From: Paragonimus westermani
Taxonomy: Eukaryota > Platyhelminthes > Trematoda > Plagiorchiida > Troglotrematidae
Reading direction: 5' to 3'
DNA: 64,000 bases
Assembly (NCBI GenBank): GCA_008508345.1
Contig: QNGE01001237.1
Coordinates: forward strand, 1 to 64,000
In this document: positions 1 to 11,593 of the stretch, one piece after another
Layout: each line of letters begins with the position of its first letter
Position numbering within the stretch: the stretch's first letter is position 1
Program-made: the position numbers and the translations under genes
The notes under the pieces: generated by a model
What the model was told of the DNA's origin: nothing
Database searches by the model: none
Seen by the model: only the letters and a program-made list of their open reading frames with translations

Positions 1-1300
1 GAATAACCGTCAGACCAGCAGAATGACACAGACCAACAAACATAACGACGCAAACTGCTGGCCAATTATCGGGAGCACAAAACACACAACCCGTACTCAT
101 CCGAACAAAACAACGACTAAACAGACTAGTTCGAAGGAGATTCGAAACATTCACGAATCATGGCAAACCGATGGTAAGAATGGCAAAGATGTGTAATGCA
201 GATGGTTTGAGCAATGCGCAGAATGAAACCCACCAATTCATCAAGTGTGTCTCTGGAGGCAACACAACGTGACGGAACTCGGAGCTTCCAAATTTCAACC
301 ACGTGACGGTCCAATTCCTGTCTCCAGTGATGCGCATTATTGACAAATTTGCATCGACAATGTATCCGGGAGTGTGAATAAACAACGGTAAGATATCGTT
401 GCATCTTTTGAACGCTGAGATTCAGCATGTCAGTCTTGAATTTCCGGTGCACGAACACTTCTGGAATACCCTTGATCTGAATGAAAATTTAGTATTCGTC
501 TGTCAAAGCAATTCTGGCACCCTGAAAAGCAGGAGATCCAGACCGTTTCTATTCTGTGGTGTCGCGTATCAACGATAACCTCACACGTGATCTTTCACGA
601 ACGAGCTGAGTCTCGCAACAATTGAAGCGACAGTCAGAATGAATGTCCCAAAGAAAACTAGATCGGATTTGTTGCCACGGCTTGAACGAGCCGGTGCAGC
701 AACGACCCAGTGCTTCCACGTTTCAGATACCCTGTTCGTCAGCCTACCACCATAACCCTCAGAGTGGACATCACTGCAAGCAGGAAATGAGGTTTGTGTT
801 TGTTGAGAACGGTGATGGAGTTGTCATTTCGGGTTGATGTTTTTGTTGTTTGGCTGTTCGCTGAGTTTGGCGATCAGGTCATGAACGTCTAGTCGCCAAC
901 TGAGATGACATCATCAGTGCGTGAGTGTTTGAGCGTATAGGACTGAGCGTTGTAATCTGAACACCAAGCTGGGCTGACAACCGAGGGTAGAATAAATCAG
1001 CTCACTTCCACGAACACGTGCTGGTGTTACTGGGTGAATAACTGTTCTGGGTCTAGAGTGAGGATGACGCGAGGATTTTTTATTCGGAAAATCAACATAT
1101 GGAATATATGCGCTTCGACTGTACTTCGAACCCGAACGCTCACTTGTCACACTCGTCAATGTCACACTCATGCACGCCAGATGTCATTTCTTGCCTGAGT
1201 GCACTCCAATGTTCTTTGTTATATTTCCTTCTGGTTACTGCGATCCCCGAATACGTATCTTCTTCGAACTGTTGACGAGTAGTGTAGTGTGACCGTTCAT
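1..1300. repeat. Left arm of a ~1.3-kb inverted repeat
   Basis: This segment is the reverse complement of 11594-12894; paired positions sum to 12895 over most of the length. Every stretch I compared from 1 to about 1012 is identical, as are the conceptual ORFs read in it. About 11 differences, including a one-base indel, cluster between about 1013 and 1160, and 1160-1300 is identical again. The inner boundary is at the sequence gaccgttcat (1291-1300). The outer boundary is not visible because the repeat is already running at base 1. The arm contains DNA related to the Penelope-like tail at 28.8 kb. The arms may be long terminal inverted repeats of a transposon or simply a palindromic duplication. 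Confidence 0.95.
126..458 (-). other. Unrecognised 110-aa ORF in the left inverted-repeat arm
   Basis: An open frame of 110 codons has an identical partner on the plus strand at 12437-12769 in the other arm. A second frame of 75 codons is open across 158-385 (partner 12510-12737), so two frames are open at once. I see no motif, signal peptide or membrane segment that identifies either product. Identity between the arms explains why both copies are intact, so it is not evidence of selection. It may be a fragment of a retroelement or a chance ORF. Confidence 0.2.
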
Positions 1301-4300
1301 CCTCACTACACGATAACCAGCACAAGGGACGAGATAGTTCGACTGACCCTGGTTTATGCAGGCACTAGATTGCCGAAATGTTATAATGAGCTGGTGAATT
1401 ATGACAAGGTGTTACGGACAACCTGAGTTTCGGTGTAGAGCAACCTTATCCATGAAATACCTCGTAAGCGGGACAAACCGCTGCTTTAGTTTGGACGTAC
1501 TCTATACCAGCCGTTAGTTCCCGTTCTCGATTCAAACCTTTTGAAGGGGCTCAAACTGTGGTCAATGAATATACTTGTGACGACAGGCACACCGAACGGG
1601 AATAGCTGATTTCCTCAACCAGACAGCTAGATTACGAATCCTTCCGCCAAATCTGAACCCCACTGGCCACACACGTGACTTTTTACAGTGTAAGATAAAT
1701 CACTCAGTTGGCGAGATGAAGCAATATGATGGTGTCTTGCGCTACCGATTTATTGAAGAAATCCGAAAAGAATGGCTGAGCTGAATTGTGCAAATTAGGA
1801 CATTTAGAAAACCGATGTGAGGTGCTTCAGTGTGTTTATCTACTGCAGATAAAACCTTTGTTTTTGCGTTTGACTCCTTGTTGCCTTGTTGGTTGGAACA
1901 TGAAGGTGTGTAGAGTCGTGAGTCCTGAAAGCACGTACATGCACTGAGTGTGGCACAGCAAAAATGATCTCAAAGCCAAAGGCATAAATAATGTGATATT
2001 GTTGATGGGTTCAGTAAGTGGCGAGAGTTCCAACTGTATCGGATATGAATTCTCGTCAGATCGAAGACCTAGTTTGGCAAGCCGAGATTCGGCTCCGAGT
2101 GCACCACACATCGACCGGATAAGAAACATCGGTAGCCATGTTCATTTGACTGAATTTCTGTCATTAATCATATATGATAAAAGAGAAGATCCATTGTATT
2201 TTGGCAACAAGTTGAAAGAGATTATAATTAGCCGTATTTTTTCATGAGTGGATCCAACTTCAATACAAGAGGACTACTATGAAATGGATGTATCAAACTG
2301 TACACCGAAACGGCGTCAAGAGTGGAACGTCAGAAGAAAAGATTTGTGGCCCACTGCCATGCTTAGGTGCGTCGTATCTTGTCTATTTTGAAGTCCTGCC
2401 GTCAGAGGATTCGTTCAGACAATTTATGGAGATGACAAATGGGATTGCTGAACTTTTTAACGGAAACAAACTGAAAACGCCAAGTACCAGAACTTCCGGT
2501 GGTTTATGCTAACCAGGGATTCCCACCACCGTATATATATTGTGTCACTTACCGCTCGTATTAGGTCTCTACACACTAAACCCGGTTTCTCATTTGATAA
2601 AAAAACGTTCCGGACCTCTTCTTGATGAAATGCGGTGATTTAATGCGTTCTTCTTCGGTGAAAATCTTAAAAATTCCAAATTTTTACATTTTGCCCTTCA
2701 AAATGCGAAAAATATAACACCATCACTGATATCCTCGAATAGTTACGTGTGTGAAATAACATAGCAAACAGTTAGGAGTTGCTTTTTTCTCAACCGATAA
2801 TACACATTAACCAAGCAAGTTTTTCAGGAAAAAATTCTAAAAGGTAGGGAGATCTCTTCATCACACAATCTGACGGAAGTGCGATCAACCACAGACAGAA
2901 CAACCTTAAGTGATAGTTGATAAGACGTGTAACTCTCGTTCGGCAATCATGTCACGTTTTTACTGAGTACTCTAGAAATTACGCGCATCCGTTCAGTTAG
3001 TCAACTACGGTTATTGCATCACATTATACACGGTTTAATTTTTACACCAACCTACCTAGTTGGCAAAAGTGTTGTTGGTTTTATCAAATTTTTTGGTTTT
3101 GTAATTTTAATTAGGGTGGTCAGTGAAAAATTGCACATTTGTATGTGTCGGTTACTGCGGGGTTTTGGAATACACAGGTGTAACATCTTAGCTGTGGTCA
3201 CGTGCACAACGGACGACCGAATGTAAGGTGCACACAATTCAACCTGGTGCCGCGGAATTTACCTGACAATCGGTGAGAATGTACCGACTGGTAGAGATTC
3301 CAGACACAGAAGGACTAAGACCGTAAAGATACCGTGAACATTTGCAAGAAAGTTGTTATATCGGTTTCTAAAACCAGAAAAAAACTGTTCTCTGCAGTAG
3401 AGATTTAGAAGCAAACGGTGATGCATTCCGAAACGGTTCCAAATGACGTAAAAGCTACATAAAATCGGCGCCCTCTAAAGATAATGGGGGTAAATAGAAA
3501 AAAATTGACGTGTCACAAATTTCACTGTCAGACCTAAGAAGTAGTTTTGAAGTTATCGCAAAACGTTTTAACTGGTCTGTTCTTCAGTGTGTTCAGTCTG
3601 TTTAGAGAAGCCCAATTCGGGTTTCTCCTGTGTAAAGGTGACAAGTGTGCTTGCGTTTGAAACATTGAATAAGACGTCCATTTCACTGATTTACGAGAAA
3701 AAACAACCACTCCATATATAGAAAGTTATCCGGATAAATAGGAAACGTGAAGTGCCTTCTCCAGTCATACAATAACATAAATTCAACAAGGTTATGATGC
3801 CAAAGTACCTGAAATTATTACCGGCCAGACAAATAAATAAGTTTTGCAAGTGGCCAAAACTATGTCATATATGTATACGGTCATAAAATCGCCTCTATGC
3901 GATCACTTCAAATGTAACCCCATGTACTCAGAGCGTACGGTTCTTCACACTCCCATGTTTTAAATAACTAATCAACAAGAAATTCAGGGCGAAACGTTAA
4001 TCTTATTCACAATGAATAAATATATTGACGCATCTAACATTCAGTACTTCAAATTAGCAGTTTGCACAATTCATTTCAACCATTCTTGGCAGGTTGCTTT
4101 CAGGATGATATGAATCTGCTCTGTGCTTTCCCATATAAGACAGAAATCCGCTTGTTCTTCAATAGCCTTAGGGAGACATACGGTTACTGGACGTAAACCA
4201 TGAGCATAATGAATTGATAAGTACTGTGAGATGCTGACGCTTTTTCGGTTCATCTTGGTCAGACACAAAATCCACAGTGAATAACAAATTTTGTATTAAA

Positions 4301-5920
4301 GTGAAATTTTTGACTAACCCACAACCAAAGAAGGAACTAGCTTCGAGAAATACCCTTGGCAAGTCTCATCATCGAAGCACTTCTGCGTTCGGACCGGAAT
4401 TTACATTCCGACCCTGGTGAGTTTCATAATGGACAGGACAGCTTCATGCTGTCTAAACGAGTAATTGTGGCTCCGTGTGATTAACACTCAACTTGCCTGA
4501 TCAGTCCGATGGGGCAATAAAACATATCGTTACTTCAAACCATACAACAACCGGCTTCATTGAAACAAAAACCAATAATTTTATGTGAACAGAACAAGAC
4601 AGCAAATCCACAACTGAACTGGATGCGTACTGATACAATGTCAAGCTCAAGACGCTGCTAGTGATTGCGTCAGGATCTAGTGCGCACAGATAATTGTTCA
4701 GCGTTGGTTATATGAATGCCAGTGACTCATTGCTTCGGTGGAGTACCAACGCAGTGATCCATGTGACTGGGTTATTCGAATGATGTTTGCATGCTTTGGT
4801 ATGTTGTGGAGGACTTCGAATTGCTACTCGAACGCTGTGTTGTTATAAGTTGTTAACTCATCACATACAACAATAATAAGCATAACTACACAAACACGGC
4901 TAATATTTTGAAGTTGACCATTCCAAACCACCATAGTTGGACAACTTCACAGGTTCAGCTAGTAGACACTACAAACAATTTGTGACGAGAGGGAATATCA
5001 CCAACAGCGAGCTATTTTGCGAGTTGACACTGTGGGATGAGTGAAAACAAAAAAACTAATTGAATTTTCAAGCCGAACCTGTGATTCCACATCTCAAGTG
5101 TAAAATATACCTTTCAAATCACTAGGGTTGAGATAGAGGGAACTAGTAGCTGAGAATTATTCGATAACATTTATATCACCTATGCATACTTTATTGTGAA
5201 CAATGGGATAAGGCAAAGCACACCAATATTGCAAACAAACGCTTTCTTATCATTCTAACTTCGTAAAAAACCAATCAGATGGTTGGAAACCTTGATCAGG
5301 ATGCATTTTTACATATATTATTCTGTAGTATATCTTGTCTCACCCATTTCATAATCCTTTCAAAGAAATCCTATTCATTATCAACAGTAAGATTAAACAA
5401 TGGTTTAGTAACTTTTTCAAGTGTAAACCCGCTGATTCATCCAATCGAGGAATTGAAGAAAGATGGAACAAGGAGGAAGCTGTTGAAAATGATAAACGAA
5501 ACATTTTCAAACTTAGGCAAATGACGCAAAAATGTTATCACGTATGATGTAAATATAGTATCTAAAAGTTTATTCATATTCGTTTGTGAATATTTCTCGA
5601 ATTTTCCGACTTCATTTCGAGGACCCATACTTACTACTCCACTGATTTCAATTGATTACCCAATGGGTGGGATATCGCATCGTTTTGCATTCACAAAATC
5701 ACTGAACCCATTGGCTACTGCATTCATCAATAATAAGTTGCAGACGGTTAGTTTGACAGACCGAATACCTTCCTATTCAGTATGACTCCTTAGCCGACAT
5801 CAACTCGGTAAAGTGGCACTAGACCAAAGTTGCGTTCTACTTAGAGCCCGTCAGCATTTTACGTCCATGTCATGTGATCCACACCATGGTGTGGTTTGCG
5901 AGCTCCCCTTTTCCAGATAA
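1301..5920. other. Unassigned AT-rich DNA inside the inverted-repeat spacer
   Basis: I can assign no gene here. The longest frame is 99 codons at 1948-2247 (+), followed after its stop by short frames to about 2512. The peptide is not convincingly like any family I know. The rest consists of short frames, A/T runs and no structural RNA that I recognise. Confidence 0.4.
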
Positions 5921-5934
5921 CACTACGTAAAACG
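5921..5934 (+). other. Candidate CACTA-type transposon terminus
   Basis: The sequence CACTACGTAAAACG lies about 270 bp beyond the 3' end of the DUF4806-like gene. CACTA is the terminal signature of EnSpm elements. GGCC-rich motifs follow at 5957-5973, and similar TTGGCC motifs occur at 10060-10110 beyond the transposase 5' end, resembling EnSpm subterminal repeats. I could not find a matching inverted terminus on the right, so this is only a candidate for the left end of a roughly 4.2-kb element. Confidence 0.2.
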
Positions 5935-6193
5935 AAACCTGCAACGATTTTCCCGCTGGGCCAACCCGGCCTACGCCTACCAGCCTAACGACTGGAACCC
6001 CTGTATATAACGCGCCCAGGTTACCGTATCATAAACCTTGTAATTTAGCGGACCAAACGTTCTCATTCTCCGCGCAGACCGCGCCAAATGGAGAACACGC
6101 GTCAGTCCCCGCTGCATCGCAACAAGAGCAAGAACAACAATGTAGGAAACATATAAATATATTTTGTACATGATAGCTAACGCTTTTTGGTTC

Positions 6194-7602
6194 TCACTCG
6201 TCCAGGTCCACGGTTTCTTTTGATGACCCACTGGCAGGAGCAATCTGATAAGTGGACATTACGAGATGACATGGTATAATACCTGTAAAATCGTATATCT
6301 GATAACTCTGCGCGCCGTGCGACCTCCATTGCGATCTTTGGCCCCCTGAAACCACCGTTTGATGAAGTGGTGGATATTGCTCTCCAACTCCAAGGGGTAA
6401 TTCTGTTCGTCACGGACGGCACCTAGAGACATGATGGATAATGGTAACGATGCTTACAAACGATGGCTTCGCACAAAGGGGTACCCATTAACCGAGCTTT
6501 ATCATTGATTCCCAGCCAGTTGACTTCACCGCTAACCTTTTCTCCGAACACAAAACCGCAAACCTTGCGGACGCACTCGGCCACCGTTCGACCACGATGG
6601 ATTTTCGATAATATGCGGGTCTGAAAAGGTGGTATAACAAGTATGGAATCTAACCGTTCGTTCCAAATACTGCGTAGACTTAAGCTGCTGTTGAAAATTA
6701 TTCAACCCCTCACGATCAGCCAACGGGATGACGCTCCTGATGGCTTGGTAAATGTGGTCTTCCTTCAGTGAGGCACTGGTGGAAGCGACTGGGAGGGCTG
6801 CTGATAAAGACGACCATATGTTGTTTAACGTAGCTTCTATACGTATTATACGGTCGTCCATAAGCGACAATGTTTCCTTAAGATGCGTCATTTGATTGTC
6901 GAACCGATGCATTCTTCGTTTGACGTAGCTCTGAAAGTCGTCGTTGGAGGAGTCATCGGACGTCCATGATGTTGATGGGAATAGAACGGGCGCAATGTTC
7001 CTACAAGAAATGATTACCATTCCAAATGATATAATACTAACTCTTTTTCCGGTTGATGCAACTCGGCATGTAACATAGTGCTGATAACATTAGGCCATAC
7101 AGAAATGTCGCATACCTGTTGACTACGTTTTGTTGTTTCAGGGGGGAGTATGAAAACAATTTGTTGACATGTATCACTGGAGGAGGCGCGCTTTGTGAAA
7201 CATCACTGTCAGAGGACGACAGGATGCGTTTGCGTCTAAAAGTAATTGAAGGCAAACATAACACTCACTTGTTTCTCTTCTTGTATGCTGGCAAGGCCGC
7301 GTATGTGGCATCTGTGGAAGTAAATTCCGATTCACGCTCAGCCCTCCTCTCGTATAATCGTGCCTCCTGATAGTTCTCTTTCACCACAATGAAACGAGGT
7401 AATAGAACTTACCGGTGTTCTTCAGAATGCGAACTTCATGTAACTCAAATTTACCCACAGGTGGCAATGTGTGGGTTAGTAAGAACTTCATGGCCTCCGA
7501 CTGTTTCATCGTTGGCCAAGCAGCCATAGAGTCCCCCAGCAGCCAAGCATGGCTAACAATCGCAACCTCCCGTGTTTTCAAAAACTCAACAACGTGATAC
7601 AT
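6194..7602 (-). CDS. DUF4806-like transposon-associated protein, 8 exons
   Basis: Eight exons join into one 385-codon frame: 7413-7602, 7269-7377, 7116-7235, 7042-7080, 6655-7000, 6458-6620, 6283-6422 and 6194-6244. All seven introns are GT-AG and 33-41 nt long. The N-terminus (MYHVVEFLKTREVAIV, with a Trp at residue 20) matches the usual opening of DUF4806 proteins. A basic KKRNKRKR stretch at residues 96-103 followed by SSSDSD looks like a nuclear localisation signal. Residues about 185-215 could form a short coiled coil. From about residue 250 the DUF4806-like region runs to the end (LNNFQQQL, TVAECVRKV, VNWLG, then FIKRWFQGAKDRNGGR). Molecular function is unknown. Its position 22 nt behind the transposase suggests the accessory protein of the same transposon. 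The splice model is inferred from signals plus frame continuity; no transcript was seen. Confidence 0.75.
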
Positions 7603-7624
7603 CTGCAATTTCAACGTATGCAGT
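7600..7624 (-). promoter_or_regulatory. 22-nt intercistronic gap with a splice acceptor abutting the start codon
   Basis: On the minus strand the transposase stop (TAA, 7627-7625) is followed by 22 nt ending TTGCAG, and then the ATG of the DUF4806-like gene (7602-7600). There is no room for a separate promoter or poly(A) signal. A TTGCAG acceptor touching the start codon suits spliced-leader trans-splicing, which flatworms use to resolve polycistronic RNA. A cis intron from the stop-overlapping GTAAAC would be only 26 nt and would put the downstream frame out of register, so a fusion protein is unlikely. Confidence 0.5.
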
Positions 7625-9680
7625 TTACTGGAATGTGTGCAAGAGGGGAATGATGACAAATCCGTCATCATCGGGGATTAGGACACATTTGCACATGATG
7701 GAGTACAAGGACTTTATCTTTAACGCGGTGGATATTCCGGAGGCCCGATAAATGCAAAGGTCCGATGAGGGGAAAGCATGGGAGCAGAAATCACGCACTC
7801 GTACGAACGGCTTACAGAGAATGACGTCGTTCTGCCTCTGTTGAACACAGTACGGCTTGTTGTTTATCATTACACAATTGTCCGGAGGCGCACAAGAAAT
7901 GTAGAACTTACTGCGAACCATGAACATGTTACGGTTGCATTTCACAGGGTTACGTAGGTTGGTGTCATCCGTCGGTGCGCCGGTGCACTCTACGTGGGTG
8001 AACATGGAATATTCGCATACTCGATTGTGCACTTGGGTAGCCGGTTCCTTTGTTCCTTTCACCAAACGCAAGACGCTGCTCATGAAGCTCTCGAAGTAAA
8101 ATGCCCAATACCGATGCAGTGGTCCAAACCGCTGCACATCATCGCACAAGTGGGTGAGGCAATGCACATTATAAACCAATTGGTCGTCCCCATACAAGTA
8201 AGCAAACTGATCAACGAATTTGAGGAGCAAAAAACGGGCACGGTCAATTAGGGAGTGACACCAACTCGGATGGGAAAGTATGTAAATGGAAAGAAATAGG
8301 TTTAAGAAATTTTCATACATGGGGTGGGGGAGGAATGGACGCATAACCACGGGGCCCAAGTATAATAAAAACACACGACACTCGTTGGCTTTGAAACGCT
8401 CAAAATGGGTAAACATACCACATTTGCGGGGAAAGTCTATGGGTAGGTGGGTGACTGATGCCTCCAGTTTCGTCTCAGCAGCCCGCTGCATGCTGCTAGA
8501 CAGACGCAAGCCTGAACGTTTCTCTGAGAGACACCAAATATGGACCAGCCGTTTCATGACACCAAGGAAAACAAGATGCATCGGGTCCAGTGGGAAATCG
8601 GCAACCATGTCCAGTGGCAGTTGAAGTAACACTGTTGTCCCAATGTGATGGTCCCGCTGACGTCTTTCCCGGAACGACGAGTCAGTGCGAATGCTGGATG
8701 ACGTTGAAGGGAACGTCATCCGTCGGGAACTGTAATAAGCGCCTCTTTGTACACACCGGTCACAACCATAGTAACCGTTGTGACTTTTCGTTTGCTTGAC
8801 GTAGCTGCGAGCTGGGGCATCGCAAATAACACATTGAATGTCCACATAAATGGTTAAATGAAGATCATCCAGCGTCACACCAGCACTGCGTAATGCTATC
8901 ATTTCGGACACAAAGGGCTGCAGGTATTCATTAACGGGATCAGGGCGCCCATGTCCGCGGTAGGAACCAATGACGAACGGGGTGCTTGTAAAGGGATGCA
9001 CAATGCGACCCAGTATGGGCCACAACTCAGTACCGGGATAGTCAAACAACGGTACCCCGTCTATATTCACTTGCATAGTGATATGGTCACCGCTGTTAAG
9101 GCGGTGACGGTGGTAAACGCTTCGCAGACAAATCGGCATCCCTATGTGTACATAACATCCACTGGTAAGCACCGTCTTGTGCACACTGCGAGGAGTTCTG
9201 CGGATTGTGCGCGGATCAAGCGGCAACTCAGGAACGAAGGGCTTCAGTAATGTTAACAGTAATTTCAAGTCAGTAGACGTAACCGATTTTGAGTAGATAG
9301 CAAACAATCGGATTGCACCGGAAATACTCGGTACTACGGGCGACTGACTAACTGCAACAGCAATGAGTGTAGAAAGAATGAACTTACAACTTGGAGTGAG
9401 AGTTTCGACAACGCTTAATCCAGCACCTGTTGTGGTGCTCAGAGCACTAGGTACGACAGCTGAACCACTTGCAGTAGGTTCGTTAGACATTTCTGCAGTA
9501 AAACATTGATAAGATATGCAATGTCTAACCTGTAGGCTGCACTAAGGTCGTCGGTCCCATGCTGTCTTCTTTAACCCAACACGATGCATACTTCTCATCC
9601 AGCGCGCGCACCTTATCCCTTTCACGTCTGATACGCCTGTTAATAGTCCATCTGCTGTAAGATCCTTTCACTGCGCTCAT
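7625..9680 (-). CDS. EnSpm/CACTA (TNP2-like) DNA transposase
   Basis: Three exons (9530-9680, 9388-9492, 7625-9351) give 660 aa. The introns are 37 nt (9493-9529) and 36 nt (9352-9387); the second is a multiple of three, so the frame also stays open unspliced. The start is the ATG opening MSAVKGSYSRW. Family-like blocks follow in order: NIDGVPLF (D near 183), the linker PVNEYLQPFVSEM, ICDAPARSY (D near 263) with a YGCDRC knuckle, DPMHLVFLGVMKRL (D near 341), and YNVHCLTHLCDDVQRFGPL with a following FYFESFM, resembling the C-terminal domain of TNP2 proteins. The end (FVIIPLLHTF) also looks native. These Asp residues are candidates for the catalytic set; this is inferred from family pattern. 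No frameshift or internal stop was seen, so it may be functional. It should cut and paste a DNA element in the nucleus. Confidence 0.8.
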
Positions 9681-10428
9681 TTTAACGGTAACAACTAGTG
9701 AAAACAATCCCCGCAGTTTCCGTGTTATAAGTGTGAGTAAACGATCGCTAATAAGCCTACTTTAAGCAAGCGGATAACATGCAATACCAATAACATCGTT
9801 CACATGAATTTTAACAAAACTGTATGTGTCGTCACAACACAACTGCGCTCACCGTGCACGAAATAAATAAAACTGAGAACGCGCGTCTTTCGAGGCTATC
9901 CATTAAAACAAACGTGCACAAAATGACGGTAGTCGAGATTTCAAACAATGATATGGTTACAACATGAGAATATGCTGGAGAATTTTTTAAAAATGCGTTT
10001 AACAAACTAAATTACCATGCCCATTATGACTCTTTATTCCATTCCCATTCGCTTACTGTGTGGCCGACTGCTGGCCAGATGTTGGCCAACACCTTGGAGT
10101 CGGCCATGTGTTTGCTGGGCAATCAACCGCGGTTACCAGTAAGTCACTGACCCCACATCGGGCACGATCGAATTGGCATACACAGTCTTCTAATTACGTT
10201 CATTTGTGGGTACAATTCGGCCTATTTGATCGCACTTGCTAACTTCAGTCGAGTTATCCAAAGAACAGTACATCGAGGTCAACTTAAAATTAAATATTTT
10301 ATTAAACCTGCCATGAAGCACACTACTTATTGATAATTAGGCGCGGATGTAAGTGACAGAAGTTGAACACAACTAAATTTTGGTTGCATCTTTCGTATTC
10401 GGAAAGAGTTTCCAGCCAGTCCCATGGG
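9681..10428. other. 5' flank of the transposase; no gene seen
   Basis: Nothing codes convincingly here. The first ~100 bp upstream of 9680 would be the transposase leader or promoter. At 10060-10110 GGCC/TTGGCC motifs recur, as often seen near EnSpm ends. I found no clear terminal CACTA inverted repeat. Confidence 0.4.
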
Positions 10429-10516
10429 ACTTTGAAAAACGAACAATTAGTCTAGTACTTCTGTTGGAAGAGGTCGACTGACAAGCCTCCCTTAAGTTGA
10501 GTGGCGCTCACCATAT
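10429..10516 (+). repeat. 88-bp direct repeat, copy 1 (decayed SINE tail)
   Basis: This segment is about 96% identical to 11057-11144. Its middle (TCTAGTACTTC, then GACTGACAAGCCT) resembles the region just after the ribozyme in the SINE-like element at 21480-21512 (TCTAGTGCTTC, then GACTGGAAAGTCT). It is therefore probably the 3' half of a decayed member of that family. Confidence 0.7.
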
Positions 10517-11042
10517 TGTGGTGGATTGTCAGGTCGGAGGTGTGAGTTTTCGAGCGCTCGGCCGAATACATTAACGCGGGGAGGTACGTTCAAAAGCCTG
10601 CCGCGATCGAATCAAGAACAACGTGCGCGACCGGATGAGTCATCGCTCGACTGGATCGGACCAACGGGCGAGGCAGGGCAGGCGAAATACGACAGACGGC
10701 CAGATCGGAGGCGTGGTTTTTCCAACATTTAGAGGAACATCTCGACACGATGTTGGAATACGGTCAAGGCCAACATTGGGTGGATGGCGGACAGCACGAG
10801 CAGCCGGACGAGCCATCACGCAACGAAATCGGACAAACAGACGAGGAATGGCAGGCAGAAAACCTCCCGGTAGAAGGCGCCGATCACACACGTAAACCGG
10901 TCAGAAGTGCACACGACGTGTGAACGGAAACCGGGGGTGTTGCGGGTTGGAATTATAACTCATAAACGAGAGAGAGCGCGTTGCATGTGACTAGCGATTC
11001 GGACAATAAAGATTGTGCTTTATTGGACGCCTTCTCGCTACA
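10517..11042 (+). mobile_element. Probable LTR-retrotransposon 3' remnant
   Basis: This GC-richer insert lies between two copies of an 88-bp repeat. At 10926-10937 a purine-rich run (GGAAACCGGGGG) precedes TGTTGCGGG (10938). The following 105 bp end in CTCGCTACA (11042), giving TGT...ACA ends with partly inverted termini, and contain AATAAA at 11005-11010. Upstream, two overlapping frames carry Arg/Gly/Glu-rich peptides that could be the degenerate C-terminal end of a Gypsy-type Pol, ending at a TGA at 10919-10921. The layout of coding end, purine tract and short LTR suggests a CsRn1-like remnant. The LTR is unusually short, so this remains tentative. Confidence 0.35.
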
Positions 11043-11056
11043 GTATGTGACAAGTC

Positions 11057-11144
11057 ACTTTGAAAAACGAACAATTAGTCTAGTACTTCTGTTGGAAGAG
11101 GTTGACTGACAAGCCTCCATTAAGTTGAGTGGCGCTCATCATAT
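11057..11144 (+). repeat. 88-bp direct repeat, copy 2
   Basis: Partner of 10429-10516 with only a few substitutions. The two copies bracket the LTR-like remnant. The repeat is far too long to be a normal target-site duplication, so it probably reflects recombination or local duplication. Confidence 0.7.
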
Positions 11145-11593
11145 GTCAGTCAAATCCGGATGGTTGGTGGTAAAATAGCACTAGCGGGACATCGAGAGAC
11201 CGTATCAGTTGGATCGGCGTGAGGCAACTCGGGATCGGGTTTTATTGTCAGACATCGCTTTACGTCACTCTCTCTCCAACTATCAGTTACTTGCGAACAG
11301 CATAGTACCTGACTGAAATGGTACAGTTAAGAAAGCAGTAGCGAGATCCGCAGCGGTCATCATCTCGTGCAATGCTGAATCCAACATGCACCAAACCCAC
11401 GGTCACGTCAACATCGCCAGGGAGAAAGAGACTTAAAGACGTGGTTTGTGAAAGCTTACTTTCTATGATATAGACATAGAGTAAACGGAAATAATCACAA
11501 TTTACCCCATCATAACGACATTCTGTAATGAGGCGGGTAAGCGTAGAAAGTTGTACAATTGAGATTAAACCTTGAGTTACCATTGAACTGAGC

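Noticed and set aside
1948..2512. Possible host exon with RIRNIG-like peptide
   Set aside because: A short resemblance to translation-factor N-termini breaks down after six residues; no further conserved block follows.
8286..8624. Plus-strand frames under the transposase (7994-9250)
   Set aside because: They are antisense shadows of the transposase coding sequence.
9040..9200. A possible 31-nt intron in the transposase near its first Asp motif
   Set aside because: Splicing it would bring in a stop codon and remove the NIDGVPLF block.
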